From NCBI GenBank assembly GCA_018340805.1, contig JACMZG010001914.1, forward strand, positions 13,158,610 through 13,222,609: a stretch of 64,000 bases of DNA. Direction: 5' to 3'. The first letter of the stretch is position 1; the number at the start of each line of letters is the position of its first letter. The DNA comes from Microvelia longipes. Its lineage: Eukaryota > Arthropoda > Insecta > Hemiptera > Veliidae. The notes beneath the pieces are model-generated. The model was not told where the DNA came from and made no database searches. It saw nothing but the letters and a program-made list of their open reading frames with translations. Positions 12,101 through 24,529 of this stretch are shown one piece after another. A program made the translations under genes and the position numbers.

Positions 12101-15100
12101 AATTATTATTTCCTCAATAAAAAATAAGATTTAATACAATATATAGGTTTAAAACAATTAATAAATTAAAATCATTCCTTTATACATTCACATGTGTAAT
12201 AACATACAGGACACACCAATAATTATTCAATTATAATAATTTTAAAAGCAAAGCAATCTAACAACTTGCCTCATCATATTCAAATCAATAAAAGAAGCAT
12301 AAGTTTCTCAAAAACATAAAAAATAGTTTTTTGTATCCGGTATTTGTTGTCCGGTCCTTTTTTCCCTACTTTGGAGTTTTAAAAATAATTTTACAATAGA
12401 TCATAATTCAGATTAGGATCACTAAAAATTTCCTTTAACATACCTCTACTATGGAAGTCAAGCATTTCATAGCTTTAGTCCTTATCAATACAGATGTTTC
12501 AGTCAGAACATTTAGTATATGTTTAAGATAAGTATCGAAGCTCTGAGAGAAGGGTCTCTTCGAGGCAAGAAACCTAGCGACAAGTTCGGCAGAGTCGTAG
12601 TCGATATAGGTTTGTATGACTTGATTACGTGATTTCCTTGACGACACTTTGTCATCAAATGGTCTGATCTTGCTGACTAGGAATTTCTTGTGAGCCTGGT
12701 ATCTGCTGGCGTTCTCTGCGCTCACTTTCTCAGCTCGCTCCTTCGCCTCTTCTTCGTCAGTTTCAGCTTCGCTCTCCTCGCTGGTAGAACCTTTACGTTT
12801 TCTTTTCTTTTTGTTTTTTGGTTTCTTAGCCGGGGTCGTGGGTTTATTGCAACACTCGTCATACCTAAAGTAACAATATAAGAAAACAATTATAATGTAT
12901 TTTACAATTTTGCAAAGCCATTTGTTAACCAAATGTAAGGGCAACGTCAAATATAGTTAGTCCTAAAAAATGATTAGATATTTGTAAATTTTAAAACATT
13001 CTCAAAATTCGCAAACATGCATGCAGCTTCTTACCTCTACATCATAATTTTAAAATTTCATGTTTTAGAGCATTATAAAATTTAATAATATTTCATGGGG
13101 CAATATGACTATGGTGTCGAAAGAGGTCAAATAAAATAAATCAATTATTACTTCGTTATATATTTATCAGTATTATCTACTTATTTTAAATTGTACTTTT
13201 CACTTTTAATATTATACAATTAATAACAAAAGTAGAGGAATGGAAGCACCAGAGATTAAATATCCTTAGTAGCCATCAATACTGTTTATATAATTATTCT
13301 TATTGCTGCTTTTTGAAGAATGAATGTCATCGAAATATAAGTGGCCCACATCAGAATACCACAATTAACCCTTCAATAGAAGGATGCTTGTTGAATTTGC
13401 TTTCATGAAAAATATTTATGACAACAAAGAACATACTAATAATATTATAAACACCAACTCATCTTTACACTAATTTTAAACTTAATTAAGCACAGTCGGC
13501 TTTCGACAATAATGCCATCTACACTACACTGCCATGGTGAGATACCGAGTCTTTCAACATCTCCCTACATGAAATCTGACAGATTCCACGAATTGAAAGA
13601 CTTAACATCTCACCACTGCACTGATTAATAAAGTCTAAAATTAGTGGAAAGACGTAGTAGGTATTGATATTATTGTAGAAAATTCCACTACACTAACTGA
13701 AATTATAAAACACTCGATTTGTTAAAGAGATTAATTCGATTTGTTAAGACAGTGAATTGAATTCTAAACCGACCCAAAGTTCTATGTTTAATATAACATT
13801 TCTTTTATTATCTTGAAGGTTTATTGCCATGTATTTAGCCACTGGGGGTGGCAAAATAGTCACCGAGGGTTGCTAAATAGCCAATAATATGGCTTGATTC
13901 AAATTTTCCATAAAGGACTATCATGTTATGATTGTATACAACAGCTACATTAAGAAGAAAAATAATAAAAACATTTCATACCATGACGCAATATAGAAAT
14001 GTCTAGCTAGGTTCATACTATGTTCAGTCTGTCCTCTCATAGCCAGGTAGTCAAGTAAAACTCTCTGGAGAAATCTGCAAATAAAAATACAGGGTCATTT
14101 TAATCAACCCAATAATACATCCTGAAAGTAAGAAAAGAGAGAAAATTAAAAAAGAAGGTCTGTCCACTTGGCGGCGAGGTAAGATATATTCTCATTAGAT
14201 TGTGGAATATAAACTGGCTTGGTCAGTATTTGAATAGGTAATTGCTGAATCAAATAATGGTACATGGGATAGGTGAAAAGTTGATGCGGGCTTAATATCA
14301 CCCACTATTATTAGTTTCTTGTATAGATATAAGCTACTAGAGTAATCACGCTTAAGGTATGTGACAAGGTCTACTCTAGTAACCTAACGTAGATATAAAT
14401 TAATAAGAATTAATACTCTAATGACCAATAGTGAAGCCTTTAACAATCTTAAAAATTATTTATATTAAATAAAATTTGGAGGTACTAGTGTGACATTTAA
14501 AAGAGCTTAGCCCCTCCTACCTAAGTTCACTTATACATAAGGCTGTAAGCTCAAAGTTAATCAATGTCAACAAATAAATCAAAGAAGGTCGGGTTTTATG
14601 AGGCTATGGCAAATTAAGTAGAAAGTCTTATTATACCTCTAATTTGTGTTTAGACAGCCAAATTGTATGAGGCACTCAAAAATCTCTTAATCAATGATTA
14701 TAGCTTACAATATATCTTATCTAGTTAATGTATATCTGACCCATTAAAATTTGAATATTCAAAATAAATGTTTAGAAATAGATGATATTTTACTCCTCTA
14801 AAGATATGGGATATCTCTTAGGAGATATTTTTATAAATTTAATATTAGTGATACATGACTTAGTAATAAAAGAATTTTATCTAACCTGGTTCTTTCTTCA
14901 TCAGCACCTCCTTCATACTCCTCATCCTCTATTTCTTCTTTGATTTCAGCACTCTTGATCTCCTTAATAAGCTGATCTATTTTTCCGAGCCTCGAGGCCG
15001 ATGTCACTGTGTCTTTCCGAAGTCGAGCAGCCACTACACCCAGATAATCCAGCGAAGCCACTCTCATAGATATTTCTAGACTTTTATTAATAAAATTATT

Positions 15101-17245
15101 GACCAGCATACTTCCTAATACACTAAGCATTAATTCAGCAGCTGGCCACTCAGGTCTGTTTACAGTTGTAAGTAAATCTTGGACAAAGTTCTCAAATACA
15201 GGTCTGTAATCTATCTCTTCTTGTTTGCTAGAACACTTGCCTAGAAAAGCATAGAGGAAGTTGGATGCGGTAGTCTTGGCCGCTCGATAATGATTGGACA
15301 GTATCGGATCTAAATCTTTCCTAGCAGGATCCAAATTAGTAGGTAAATTAACAACACACTGAACTAACTGGAGGACCAAAGCCGTCAACATCTGGATATA
15401 TTCATCACCACCCAGTCTAAAAGATCTTAAATTTCTTTTACTACTTGGTAATCTTGCCATACTAGCTAGTATATCATCTAATAACAACTTGCGATGTTTC
15501 TCATATTTCATAAATATGGTAGTGACTAATTTCAAAGCGGACAGCTGTAGATCAGATACTCCTTCTACGAAGAAGGGAGAAACTCCCATAGTGGTGGTTT
15601 GAAGGACAGAATTGTCAGTTAACTTCTGAATGTCTAAGAGCTCTGCTAACAAGTGTAACACTTCACACAGCTTATTGTACAATAATAACAAAGATTTCTC
15701 CCTGACTTCTTTGGAATGAGCTCTCTTCTTTCTGTTGGGAGGCAGAGCTGAGGGATCAGACTGTCTATATACAGGATCATAGGACGGATAAATAGTATTG
15801 TGTAGTTGAAACTTAGCACAGAGAACTATCCTATCAATAACATCTTCAAGGTATACCCTCTTATGCATGTTGGGTGATGTCAGGATGTACAGAGCAGCCA
15901 GAGATGAATCTACAGCCCTTGACACTCTCTCCATAGCTATCTCAAAGAATAATTTTTTCTCTTCTTCGCCATCATTAGGATCATTACCAACTACAGGACT
16001 GACTTTAGCACCGGGTCTCATGTTTTTCTCCAATACCTGAAGAAGCCTAGTCAGTCTGTCACTGGGAACAGATTCCATAGCTCCTAATGCTTTCAGTTTA
16101 GCAGCCTCACTGACCAGTTCAGATAACTGATACTTACTGATAGCCGATTCCTCTTCATCCCCTGAATCCTCCTCTCTCGGGGAGTCATCATTACACGCAT
16201 CTTCTAGGATCCTGTCTATACTCTTATTAAACCTCTGGTAAGTATTTGTTTCCATTAGTTCTTCGACATTAAGTTTTTCTAATACAGGAACCAGTTTTCT
16301 CTCAATTTTTCTCAGTTTAGCTTTAGGCACATCTTCTTCTTCTTTTTTAGTCTCCACTTCTTCTTCTTTAATAACCCGTTTTCTTCTCCTAGATTTAGGA
16401 TCCTCTTCTTCTATTTTAATGATGTTCTTATTATCTTCTGGTTCCTCCTCCTGTTTGGTCTCTTCCTCAGGTTTTCCGCCCATAACAGTCCTCTGAACAT
16501 ACTCACTCAGACTCTTTTGCATAAGTTCTTGGTTTTTGGTAGAAAGTTTGTTAAAAGTTAATTCAGATTTGTGATTTTTGGCAGATTTATTAACAAGCTT
16601 GTCTCCTTCTTTGACAGGGGAGTCTGGAGAAGCTTTAGTTGGAGTATTAGGGAGCCCATTTGCATTCGTTTTCTCTTCAGACAAATTTAACCGACTCCCA
16701 TTCTGAGAGCATGAGTAGAGTAAAGCCGAAGAGTTAAGTAATCTTTCTGTAAATACGTCATTATTATTACTTAATTTGTTAGTATCTGACTCTAAGGAGG
16801 AATCTTTAGGAAGAAAGCTACTTGTCACACTCGGTAAATCACTACTGGTAGAGACAGGTAATGAATCTTCTCTTAAGGCAGAGTTGACTATGACAGAGTT
16901 TGTGTTGTTCTGAACATCAAATATATTGGGTTGTTTCCCTACAATAGCTCTCAACAACTCAGGGCCACCCTTAAGTGAGTTCTCAGAAGGAGGATAGGGA
17001 ACTTTCAACTCAATATTTAGACCCGGACTCTGAGTCAACGAATTAACTAACTGAGGAATGAGATCCTGGTCCAACAGACTAAGAAGTATATTGGCTTCTT
17101 CAGCAACTCTGGGGTGAAATAAAAGTGACCTATTATTCAACGTCTGAGGCATCGGGGTGGGTAACGGCATTTCAGGCAGTAAATCCGTCAGACTCGAGAT
17201 GCCAGCCAGCGTCGTAATAGGCACACTAGGAATTTCACCGTTCAT
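9197..17245 (-). CDS. NIPBL: Cohesin loader subunit NIPBL / Nipped-B / SCC2
   Basis: Four coding exons read on the minus strand: 17245-14886, 14074-13982, 12864-12444 and 11905-9197. All have GT-AG borders and matching phases, giving 1860 aa. The protein starts MNGEIPSVPITTLAGISSL, the conserved N-terminus that binds MAU2/SCC4. A charged Glu/Lys-rich linker follows at roughly residues 240-400. Then comes the long HEAT-repeat body, with hallmark stretches SPNMHKRVYLEDVIDRIV, RPEWPAAELMLSVLG, RVASLDYLGVVAARLRKD, VREAAVDLVGKF and RVIKILKDVC. The end is a basic Arg/Lys/His-rich tail stopping at SDPDYYV. Role known for the family: loads cohesin onto chromatin and supports loop extrusion and gene regulation. 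It is shorter than human NIPBL (about 2800 aa) mainly because the N-terminal disordered part is short. Apart from the final two-exon junctions the gene is strikingly intron-poor. The start ATG is chosen because it begins the conserved motif. Confidence 0.97.
13535..13615 (-). ncRNA. Candidate pre-miRNA-like hairpin in NIPBL intron 2
   Basis: An 81-nt imperfect foldback lies inside the intron between coding exons 2 and 3, in either orientation. Arms pair as TGGTGAGAT (13535-13543) with ATCTCACCA (13607-13615), AGTCTTTCAA (13548-13557) with TTGAAAGACT (13593-13602), and TGAAATCT (13570-13577) with AGATTCCA (13581-13588, one G-U pair on the minus-strand RNA). The terminal loop is 3 nt. Internal loops of 4 nt a side separate the first two helices. 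The size and bulge pattern suit a Drosha/Dicer substrate, but conservation and expression are unknown. It could also be a relic of a foldback element. Confidence 0.35.
14075..14885 (-). other. NIPBL intron 1
   Basis: 811 bp, donor GTTAGA after the codon for Thr in ERT, acceptor TTTGCAG. Other NIPBL introns are 12865-13981 (with the hairpin) and 11906-12443. Nothing else recognised inside. Confidence 0.85.
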
Positions 17246-18600
17246 CGTTCAGGTTACCCAAAACAAATTTTTAATAATCATTTTGCCAAAAAAAAGTATA
17301 AATATAAAATTAGGCAATAAAGAGGGAGTAAAAGTCCATTTTAAAGGAGATATTCAACATAACTAAACTTGTAGACAATTCCAACTAAAAGATTACATGA
17401 TTATGTATCATATAAACATTGCTTATTAACTACGATCTTCCACTTGACAGGGGCCTGCAGAACACATTCACCTCACAGGTTAACTAGCACTTTGATTACT
17501 ATACACAACTATGTCATACAGCCAGTCAATAGGTCCCTTGCAAAACCAAAACACTACAATGTTATCAGAGAATTGGAAATATATATTTTTTTAATTTTTT
17601 ACTGTAAGTTCACTTAATTGTCTTGATTTCAGCCAAAAAAATCACAAAAGCAGGAGTTAAAAACTGAATTAAACTAGATGATAAAATAAAAAAACAGTGG
17701 GAAATTTCTAGGTCATAAACTAACCTGACCGAGCAACTTAGTAAATAATATTAAATAACCGTCCATATCAAACACACTATATTTCATTTTTATTAATAAT
17801 TAAATGCAAAGAAATAAATTTATATTAAAAATATACTAGACAGACGAAATATAACGACTATTACCTACATAGAAAAATTATAACAATGAAAAAAACTCAA
17901 AATAACAAGCTCAAAACTGTTTTGTTCGCGGACCTAATACTGCACCGAATTCCGCTTTAAACTATCACATAATACATCACTACTATAAACAAACTTATAT
18001 AAAATTCGGCATAAAATTCTTCTCCAAGTTTAAACAAATTTTATGTTAAATTTAAAAAATAAAATTTAGTAATTTCTACATAATTATGTATACAACTGTC
18101 ATGGCAGACTTCAAAAACTATAAACAACTGGGGCTACTGCCGTCTTAATATGCGGGCCAAACTTTTTATAAAGATTTGTTTAATTCAACATATTTTACTA
18201 GTATTTTTATTGAAAGTTAAATATCTAAATAAATAATTATAATGCTAAGTTAAAATCATCTAGAAAATACCAAAAAAGCGAAGAAATTCTTTAATGAGTC
18301 CCTTGTTCTTTATTTAGATTTAATTAGTAATTCTTTCCTCAAGATTTACGAAAAAATTTAAATATTTTTTCTATCATAAAAAACAAATATGATATAATCA
18401 AAGCAGTCCTGAGATTAAGTAAAGCCCATTTGCCCTTTTTATTGCAAAAAGAATTTAAAAATTAGGTCAAAAAACGGTTTATTTTATTTTACTTTTTTGG
18501 GAGAAATTTCGAAGCTTGCGCGCTCCAAGTGGTCTTCACCTTTACTAAAACAAGAGTTCATAGGCGGGAAGTTTAAATACTTTCAAATGCACTTTCACTT
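17246..18600 (-). other. NIPBL upstream / presumed 5' UTR and promoter
   Basis: No open frame continues upstream of the ATG at 17245, and no further coding exon is needed. The 5' untranslated region and start site must lie here or beyond, possibly with a noncoding first exon. I cannot place the start site from sequence alone. Confidence 0.4.
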
Positions 18601-18970
18601 CTACAGCTAATCATATTAGTTGGCTGGAGTTTAGCCATCGAATAAAGAATACTACTGGAGTTTAGCCAGGGATAATAAACCTAAGCGGTTACGGCTGAAC
18701 GGGGTTTAGCCATCTCCAGCTAACCTTTGGCCCCTTGTAGGCTTTATTGCCTCTGCTTTGGCCTAAAATCCGTTCAGGTTTTATTATCTGGGCTCTGGGT
18801 TATGATATCACACATTAAGTATTGTGTAGTTATGTCGGTACTCTACCACTGGCGCGGGTTGGGACTTCATTTTGTCATAGGCCATCCCAGAGATAATAAA
18901 ACCTAAACTGGGCCATCCCAAGTTTATTTGAGGAGGGGGAATACTCCTCAAAAACCCCCCCCCCCCGGAA
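18601..18970. repeat. Repeat-rich patch with inverted repeats and a poly-C run
   Basis: The phrase GGAGTTTAGCCA occurs directly repeated near 18626 and 18657 and inverted near 18711. A second inverted pair is AGGTTTTATTATCT near 18776 and AGATAATAAAACCT near 18892. The patch ends in a run of about 14 C at 18955-18968. This looks like a decayed mobile element; the ends are not clear. Confidence 0.5.
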
Positions 18971-19429
18971 GGAAAAATAGCACCACATAATGAAGTTAAT
19001 CTTGTATAAATTACTTGTAGAGATCAAAATTGTAATTTACTCTTATTATTTTGGTTATTATTACCCAAATATGTTATATTTCTTGCACTATATTTTGGTG
19101 TTTGAAAAGTTAAGTTATAGGATACCGGTAATATTGCCTATTTTGGAATATACTTATAAATTCTGATTTTGATATCATTAATTTTTCATCACCCTATTGT
19201 TCTACGAAATATATCATACATTTTTTCGTATTGATTATTTTCATAGATTTTTGTTCAAAATATATCTTTCTTAGTAGTTATGAACAAAAATTTTTGTTGT
19301 AACTTTGATATAAGTCAAAGTTACCAAAATTAGTGGCAAAGTTACCAAAAGTAGTGGCAAAGTTACCATATTTGGGTAATAGTTACCAAAGTAATAGGAA
19401 AATCCAGGCTAAGGCGTAAGATATTGGTC

Positions 19430-19630
19430 AACGCTACATTATCTTGTTGTGTAAATGTATACGTCTACATGACCGCAAGGGGCCATAGCGGACGTGTAAG
19501 GCGAGGCGATGAAAATTCGCTAGATACATGACAAAATGCCATGTAAAAATAAATACTAAAACAACACTAAGGCCCCAAAGGAGCAATAGCAAAATGATAA
19601 AATTTCGCTCTACCATGGCAAAATGCCATA
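19430..19630. repeat. Dispersed repeat with ATGGCATTTTGCCAT-type palindromes
   Basis: Contains repeated (A)CATGGCAAAATGCCAT-like palindromes and CAA/AAC-rich runs. A related patch lies near 55920-56165 on the opposite strand (ACATGGCATTTTGCCATTG). Not coding. Confidence 0.5.
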
Positions 19631-19883
19631 TAACAACATATAATAATAAAACAAAAAATACTACAATACAACAACAATGTGGCCACAGGAAGGCCTCCGA
19701 GTTACAAAGCGGCCCGAGGAATGGAGTTTTGTTGTCTTTGATGAAATATGTACAATCATTCTTTGAATTTTAAATATGCGCGCGGGATTAAAGCCATTGG
19801 GGAGTTTTTATGTTTGAAAGTACAACACTGCACTACATTAGTGTATTTATTTTTTGTTTAATTTACAACACTGATTCTCGTGT

Positions 19884-19890
19884 CTTTCTT
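19884..19890 (+). promoter_or_regulatory. Candidate TOP-like transcription start of RPL37A
   Basis: The pyrimidine tract CTTTCTT sits 40-46 nt before the ATG at 19930. Ribosomal protein mRNAs of animals normally start with a C in such a tract, which couples translation to TOR signalling. The exact start is inferred. Confidence 0.4.
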
Positions 19891-19929
19891 GTTTTTATTC
19901 TCACTTGTCCATTCTCCTTGTTAAATAAA

Positions 19930-21715
19930 ATGGTAATCTAAATTTTAATCCTATTTTATCTCAGTTTTATTAATTAATCGAATGTTAATTTTGTTTTAAT
20001 TTAGTTTAATGTTTATTAACATAAAATTCTATTTAGTTTAAGTGACTTTTGCAAAATACACAAATGAAGTATATATAGACTGAAATATAGACTTTATCGC
20101 CGTGAGTTATTTTAATTTTGTTTTTATTTTTTAGGCGAAGCACACCAAAAAGGTTGGAATCACCGGTAAATATGGTACCAGATATGGTGCCTCGCTCAGG
20201 AAAATGGTTAAAAAAATAGAAATCACACAACACGGAAAATATCCCTGTTCCTTTTGTGGCAAGGTATGTATTATAGCGTTAACATATTATTACTTTGTTT
20301 GGCTTTATTATAAATATAGAATTGAAGTTATATAAACTAGGGTAATGTATCAAATAGGGTTTGAAAACTGTTTTTTTGACTGTGCCTCACCGTGGCCCTG
20401 AGGTCACTCTACTATTTTATTAGATCCTCTTAATATCCTCTCAAATGCTCCTTCAGTCCTTATATTTAGTACGTTCACACACACTTCTAAACCCGCGGAT
20501 CGTATGAAGTAAGAAATCTTAATACGTAATATTAGCTGTATGAACCAAGTAGAGGGGATCCAATTACATGCACTAGAGCTAGGGAGATAAAATCTAAAGG
20601 GTGTTAGTACCTTCATAGGCGTTCAAACTTTTATAACACTTAAATATTACTATTTTTTATCAAATAACTTTTGAATTATTATTTTTAGTGTATTTTTTGA
20701 ACTATGCAAAGAAATCACAATTTAATTAAATATATTTTTGTTTTAAACTTCCTTATAACCAAAAGTGAACCTTCACCATCTAAGATTCAATGTTTTGACG
20801 GGATCAGTTATCACATAATCCCACTTGATCAACTAAACAAATACGGTGCAAGAACCTTACCATATTTAATGCATATGAAATACGATCACCTGTTACATAT
20901 GCTGTGTGTACGTTGTAATTATGAGTTGACCTTATCAAGAGCACAGACACCCACTATTGGTCCAATATCTTGTATATAGTTTAAAGGACCTCTGATAAGG
21001 CTTGCACTTAATATCAGAACTGTAATATCTCAAACATAATTTTCTCATATAGTTTGATGTTGCTAAATAACAAGAGCAATAGTACATATTGGTACCATTT
21101 TCCAAGTGATCTAAAGCACACCTTGGACCATAATTGGCTCTTCCGTCTCCCTATTAAAGACTGAGTATGAACACTGTCACAACGGTGGCCTCTTATTTTT
21201 ACAGAAGATGTATTTTTAGACTTTTTGTCTAAAATAGCAGAGGCAATGCAAAAGGAAAGGAAAAAGTTAAAGTAGCACCTCCATAATGATCTTTGTAAAT
21301 AATTACCAATACAATCTAGATTTGTATTATGGAGAAACTTCTTATTATCATGATAGGCTCCATTCACGTTTGTAATCATACAAGGGAGTGACTGGGACAC
21401 CTTTGGGAAAACTATTTTCAAAGTTTAACTAGTCAGGAGATAGGGAATATTCAAGTTAATTAAAAACATGTTCTTTTTCGAACTGTCCCTCAGACTTAAC
21501 TTTGAGATAGTATATAGGGCATATGACATCATATAATATGATTGCAAGAATTGTATGCTTGGTTTTAGACCGCCATGAAGAGGAGTTGTGTTGGTATCTG
21601 GTCCTGCAAGAGGTGTAAGCGTACTGTGGCTGGGGGTGCTTGGGTAGTTGCTACTACTGCCGCTACTTCAGTTAGATCAGCTGTAAGGCGTCTCCGTGAA
21701 GTCAAGGACTTGTAA
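19930..21715 (+). CDS. RPL37A: 60S ribosomal protein L37a (eL43)
   Basis: Exons: 19930-19932 (ATG only, followed by donor GTAATC), 20135-20263 and 21569-21715 (stop TAA at 21713). They join to 92 aa, the same length as the human protein. The second exon begins [20 protein letters not shown]; the last ends [12 protein letters not shown]. The zinc-binding cysteines are C39-x2-C42 and C57-x2-C60. A first exon that codes only for Met is common in ribosomal protein genes and explains why the start is separate. It is a structural protein of the large subunit. Its direction is away from NIPBL, about 2.7 kb from the NIPBL start codon, so the two may share an upstream region. Confidence 0.97.
21014..21421 (-). 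pseudogene. Possible piggyBac-like transposase relic in RPL37A intron 2
   Basis: A 135-codon open frame lies antisense inside the intron. Its middle ([20 protein letters not shown], then a basic stretch ending SLIGRRKSQ) resembles the C-terminal part of piggyBac-type DDE transposases, where an aromatic/hydrophobic helix ending in ILY-K is followed by an FR...LI...R motif. A piece in another frame just upstream reads [11 protein letters not shown], like the conserved YN segment, which would imply a frameshift. The likeness is weak and there are no visible ends. Alternative: chance open frame. Confidence 0.3.
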
Positions 21716-21721
21716 TTTTAG

Positions 21722-21727
21722 AATAAA
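21722..21727 (+). terminator. RPL37A poly(A) signal
   Basis: AATAAA starts 7 nt after the TAA stop, so the 3' UTR would be only about 20-30 nt. Short UTRs are common in ribosomal protein genes. Confidence 0.75.
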
Positions 21728-21745
21728 TATATGTTTTTTTTATTA

Positions 21746-23520
21746 TTTAATTATTGTTGATTGCTTATTTTGTGTGATCCTTTTTCTTTGAGCCACTTAC
21801 TAGTGAAGGAGGCATTTTGTCCAAACAAATATTGAGAAAATTTTGTCTTTCAAAAAAGCAAAATTGTTGTTTATATTTTTTCATGTGTATAAGGAAACAC
21901 AGGTTGTTTGTATGTTCATGTGTATAAGGATTTTAATTTACACACTCTTCCAATAAGCAATTTTTTGCTAAGTTTTCTTATTAAATTAGAAGTTCATTAA
22001 ATTCTAAAAAAAATATATTGGTTTTATCTTAATTTGGAAGTAAACAAAAAAATACCACTTTCCAATAAAGTTATATTAATTTTATTCCTGTGAGTTGGCA
22101 ATGAGTAAACTAATCAATTTGCCACCTACTCACAGAATCAAATTAAATGAAAATAATTTTGTTAAGAAGAGGTTTTTTTTAGTCATGTATAAGAGTTTAA
22201 GTAAAATTTTGGATTTAACTACCTGCCTGAAGAACAATGGAACATGAAAAAAAATTCCTAACAATTTATTAACATCTTAAGTAGATGAAATGTTTCCTTT
22301 TCTATTTTTTGCTAATAGTCGTTGAACTAGATACTGAAAACTGTCACCATGGAGCATATCTTGGTTTTAGCCAAAAATAGGTTGTGTGATTTTTCAGATT
22401 CAAGGTATGTTGACCCTGGATCAAGTTTGGAAAATTGCCTTGTACTCAGTTTTAGCTCTATAACCATGACCATTTTTTTATTCTAGTTCCTATTTTTAGG
22501 TCAGTTAAATTTGTTGCTAATGAATTTTTAACCATCAAAATAATTGCCATAGAACCAGAGATATCTGTTTATTTTATTTATACTGCTTATGTAACAAATT
22601 TATTTCCTAAAAAAATAGTTGCATGATTATCATACAGGTATACTTTAAATTGAAGCACTTTCTGTCGAACTACTGGTAGTTAGGATGTTTTGAGGAGAAA
22701 AAGACAGCAAATGATTTAATGTTAGATGTGTAGTACTGGGAATGTGTATTTTACATGAGATGTTTGTTCTGATATCTTAGAACAAATCAGTATTACCTTT
22801 AGTTAGATAGAAAATGCTTTATTTTTAATTCTCCCTGACGTTTTTAGGGAATTAATTAGTGATTTATGTTGTTTTTTTCTAAAATATTCAAACAGATTTA
22901 TCTGTTCAATTATAACAATTAAGGCAATTTTAAAATTGATAAGTTTACAATTTTAACTATGACAAAGAGCCCTATACTTTTTTTAATGAAACCAATAACA
23001 TCATTGAAGCACAGAAAATTAATTTGGGGATCCTAATAAAATTTCCCTGATTGTAAATGGCAGACAACCTTTTTATCATAAAAAATTATGCTTGTGAGGT
23101 TGTTTTTTATTTATTTGAAATTAACGGATCACACGACCCTTTTACAATTAACAATTTTAAAAAGAAGAAGAATTGAAGAGAAGGTTGTTTGGAAGATGAG
23201 GGGGGAATTGATTACGTTTGGCTTCCTGAAAAAAATATATACATACATATATGGATGTATGTAAGAGTTTATACCCTTGCGTATGCCAAACAATAACTCT
23301 TAAATCGAACGAAACATGGTGTATGGGGAGACTATGGAGCCTATTGCATTATTCTTAACAGTCAAGATTTTTTGTGCCTGGCATAAAAAAGTCCCTTAAG
23401 AGGTAAAAGGTGATTTATTCAGAAAAAAGGCTATGGAATCTTGAGTAATTTCTTCTTAGTCTCACTTGTAAGTTTATAGAACTCGCACATTTTAAAGAAT
23501 TAAAATGACTTATATTTTAT
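21746..23520. other. Intergenic AT-rich stretch, nothing recognised
   Basis: No open frame, RNA gene or repeat with clear ends was seen between the RPL37A poly(A) site and the foldback element at 23525. Confidence 0.6.
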
Positions 23521-23524
23521 ATTA

Positions 23525-23898
23525 TTTTTTCGACTAATCTACAAATTAGCAATGACCATTTCACCCAACACTGTGGACATCTTCAGGCCATCAAAAATAA
23601 ACTTTAACACAACATTAACAACAAATTAAAAGCTTAAAAACAAAGGAATGAATACGCACAACATAAAAAGTCCAAAATGAAATTAAATATCACAGAAATA
23701 AGTTCACAAACATCATCTTTGTCAAGAAATAAATAAAAACCTTAGTTAATTAAAAATTGTACTTATTCTTTGACAAAGTTAATTTTAGTGAACTTATTTC
23801 TGTGATATTTAATTTAATTCTAGTTTATTTTTAATGGCCTGAAGATGCTCACAGTGTTGGGTGAAATGATCATTGCTAATTTGTAGATTAGTTTAAAA
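23525..23898. mobile_element. Foldback/MITE-type element, long inverted repeats
   Basis: Arms of about 75 bp (23525-23604 and 23822-23898) pair almost fully. They share CTAATCTACAAATTAGCAAT at the outer side and GGCCAT(C/T)AAAAATAAACT at the inner side. A second, inner inverted pair (ATTAAATATCACAGAAATAA near 23682, its complement near 23791) sits inside. No coding frame. Target duplication not clear. Confidence 0.7.
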
Positions 23899-24529
23899 AA
23901 ATATAGAATATATTTTTTTTATTATGAAAAAAATATAAAATGAATTTAGGGATTTTAAACAAGGGCGAGATTTCAACAACCTGATTTTAGCAGATTTGCA
24001 TATAACAATGATGCTTATGAGGTTGTTATGATGACTTATATTCAACAATAATTTTCTTAACTAAACCCTCTCCCCATAAAATGAAACACTGTAATATCTA
24101 TAGATGAATGATGACTCATCTCATATTGAAAGTAAATACATTATGTTTATATTAGATCAAAAAAGTCATTGTAATTCTTTAAAATCTATTTCTGAAATCA
24201 CCCAATTAGTCGAAAAAATATAATTTCTTGTGACTAAAGTGAGGTTTAGTGATGTCACAAGATCAGTTGTTAAACATAATCAAGTAAAAATGAGGATCTA
24301 AGGGCTTTTTTTTAGAAAGAAAAGATAATCGAAATAAAAATGTTTTTTGTGTTTTTTATAAAAAAATATTAGTTAATCAATCATAAAATAACTATGATAA
24401 ATTTCATATTTATTTATTTTTAACTTTTTCAACTGATACTATACTATTGATATTACTACTATGATACTGATACTATTAGCTTCATTCTTCTAAATGTCAA
24501 CTTTTTTTTACGCTTTAACCCGTAGAGTC

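Noticed and set aside
13535..13615. miR-71 gene
   Set aside because: Only the first eight bases agree and the match is on the 3' arm, whereas miR-71 is a 5'-arm product. No miR-2 family members are nearby.
19933..21568. snoRNAs in RPL37A introns (a common host)
   Set aside because: I looked for paired RTGATGA and CTGA boxes and found no convincing set.
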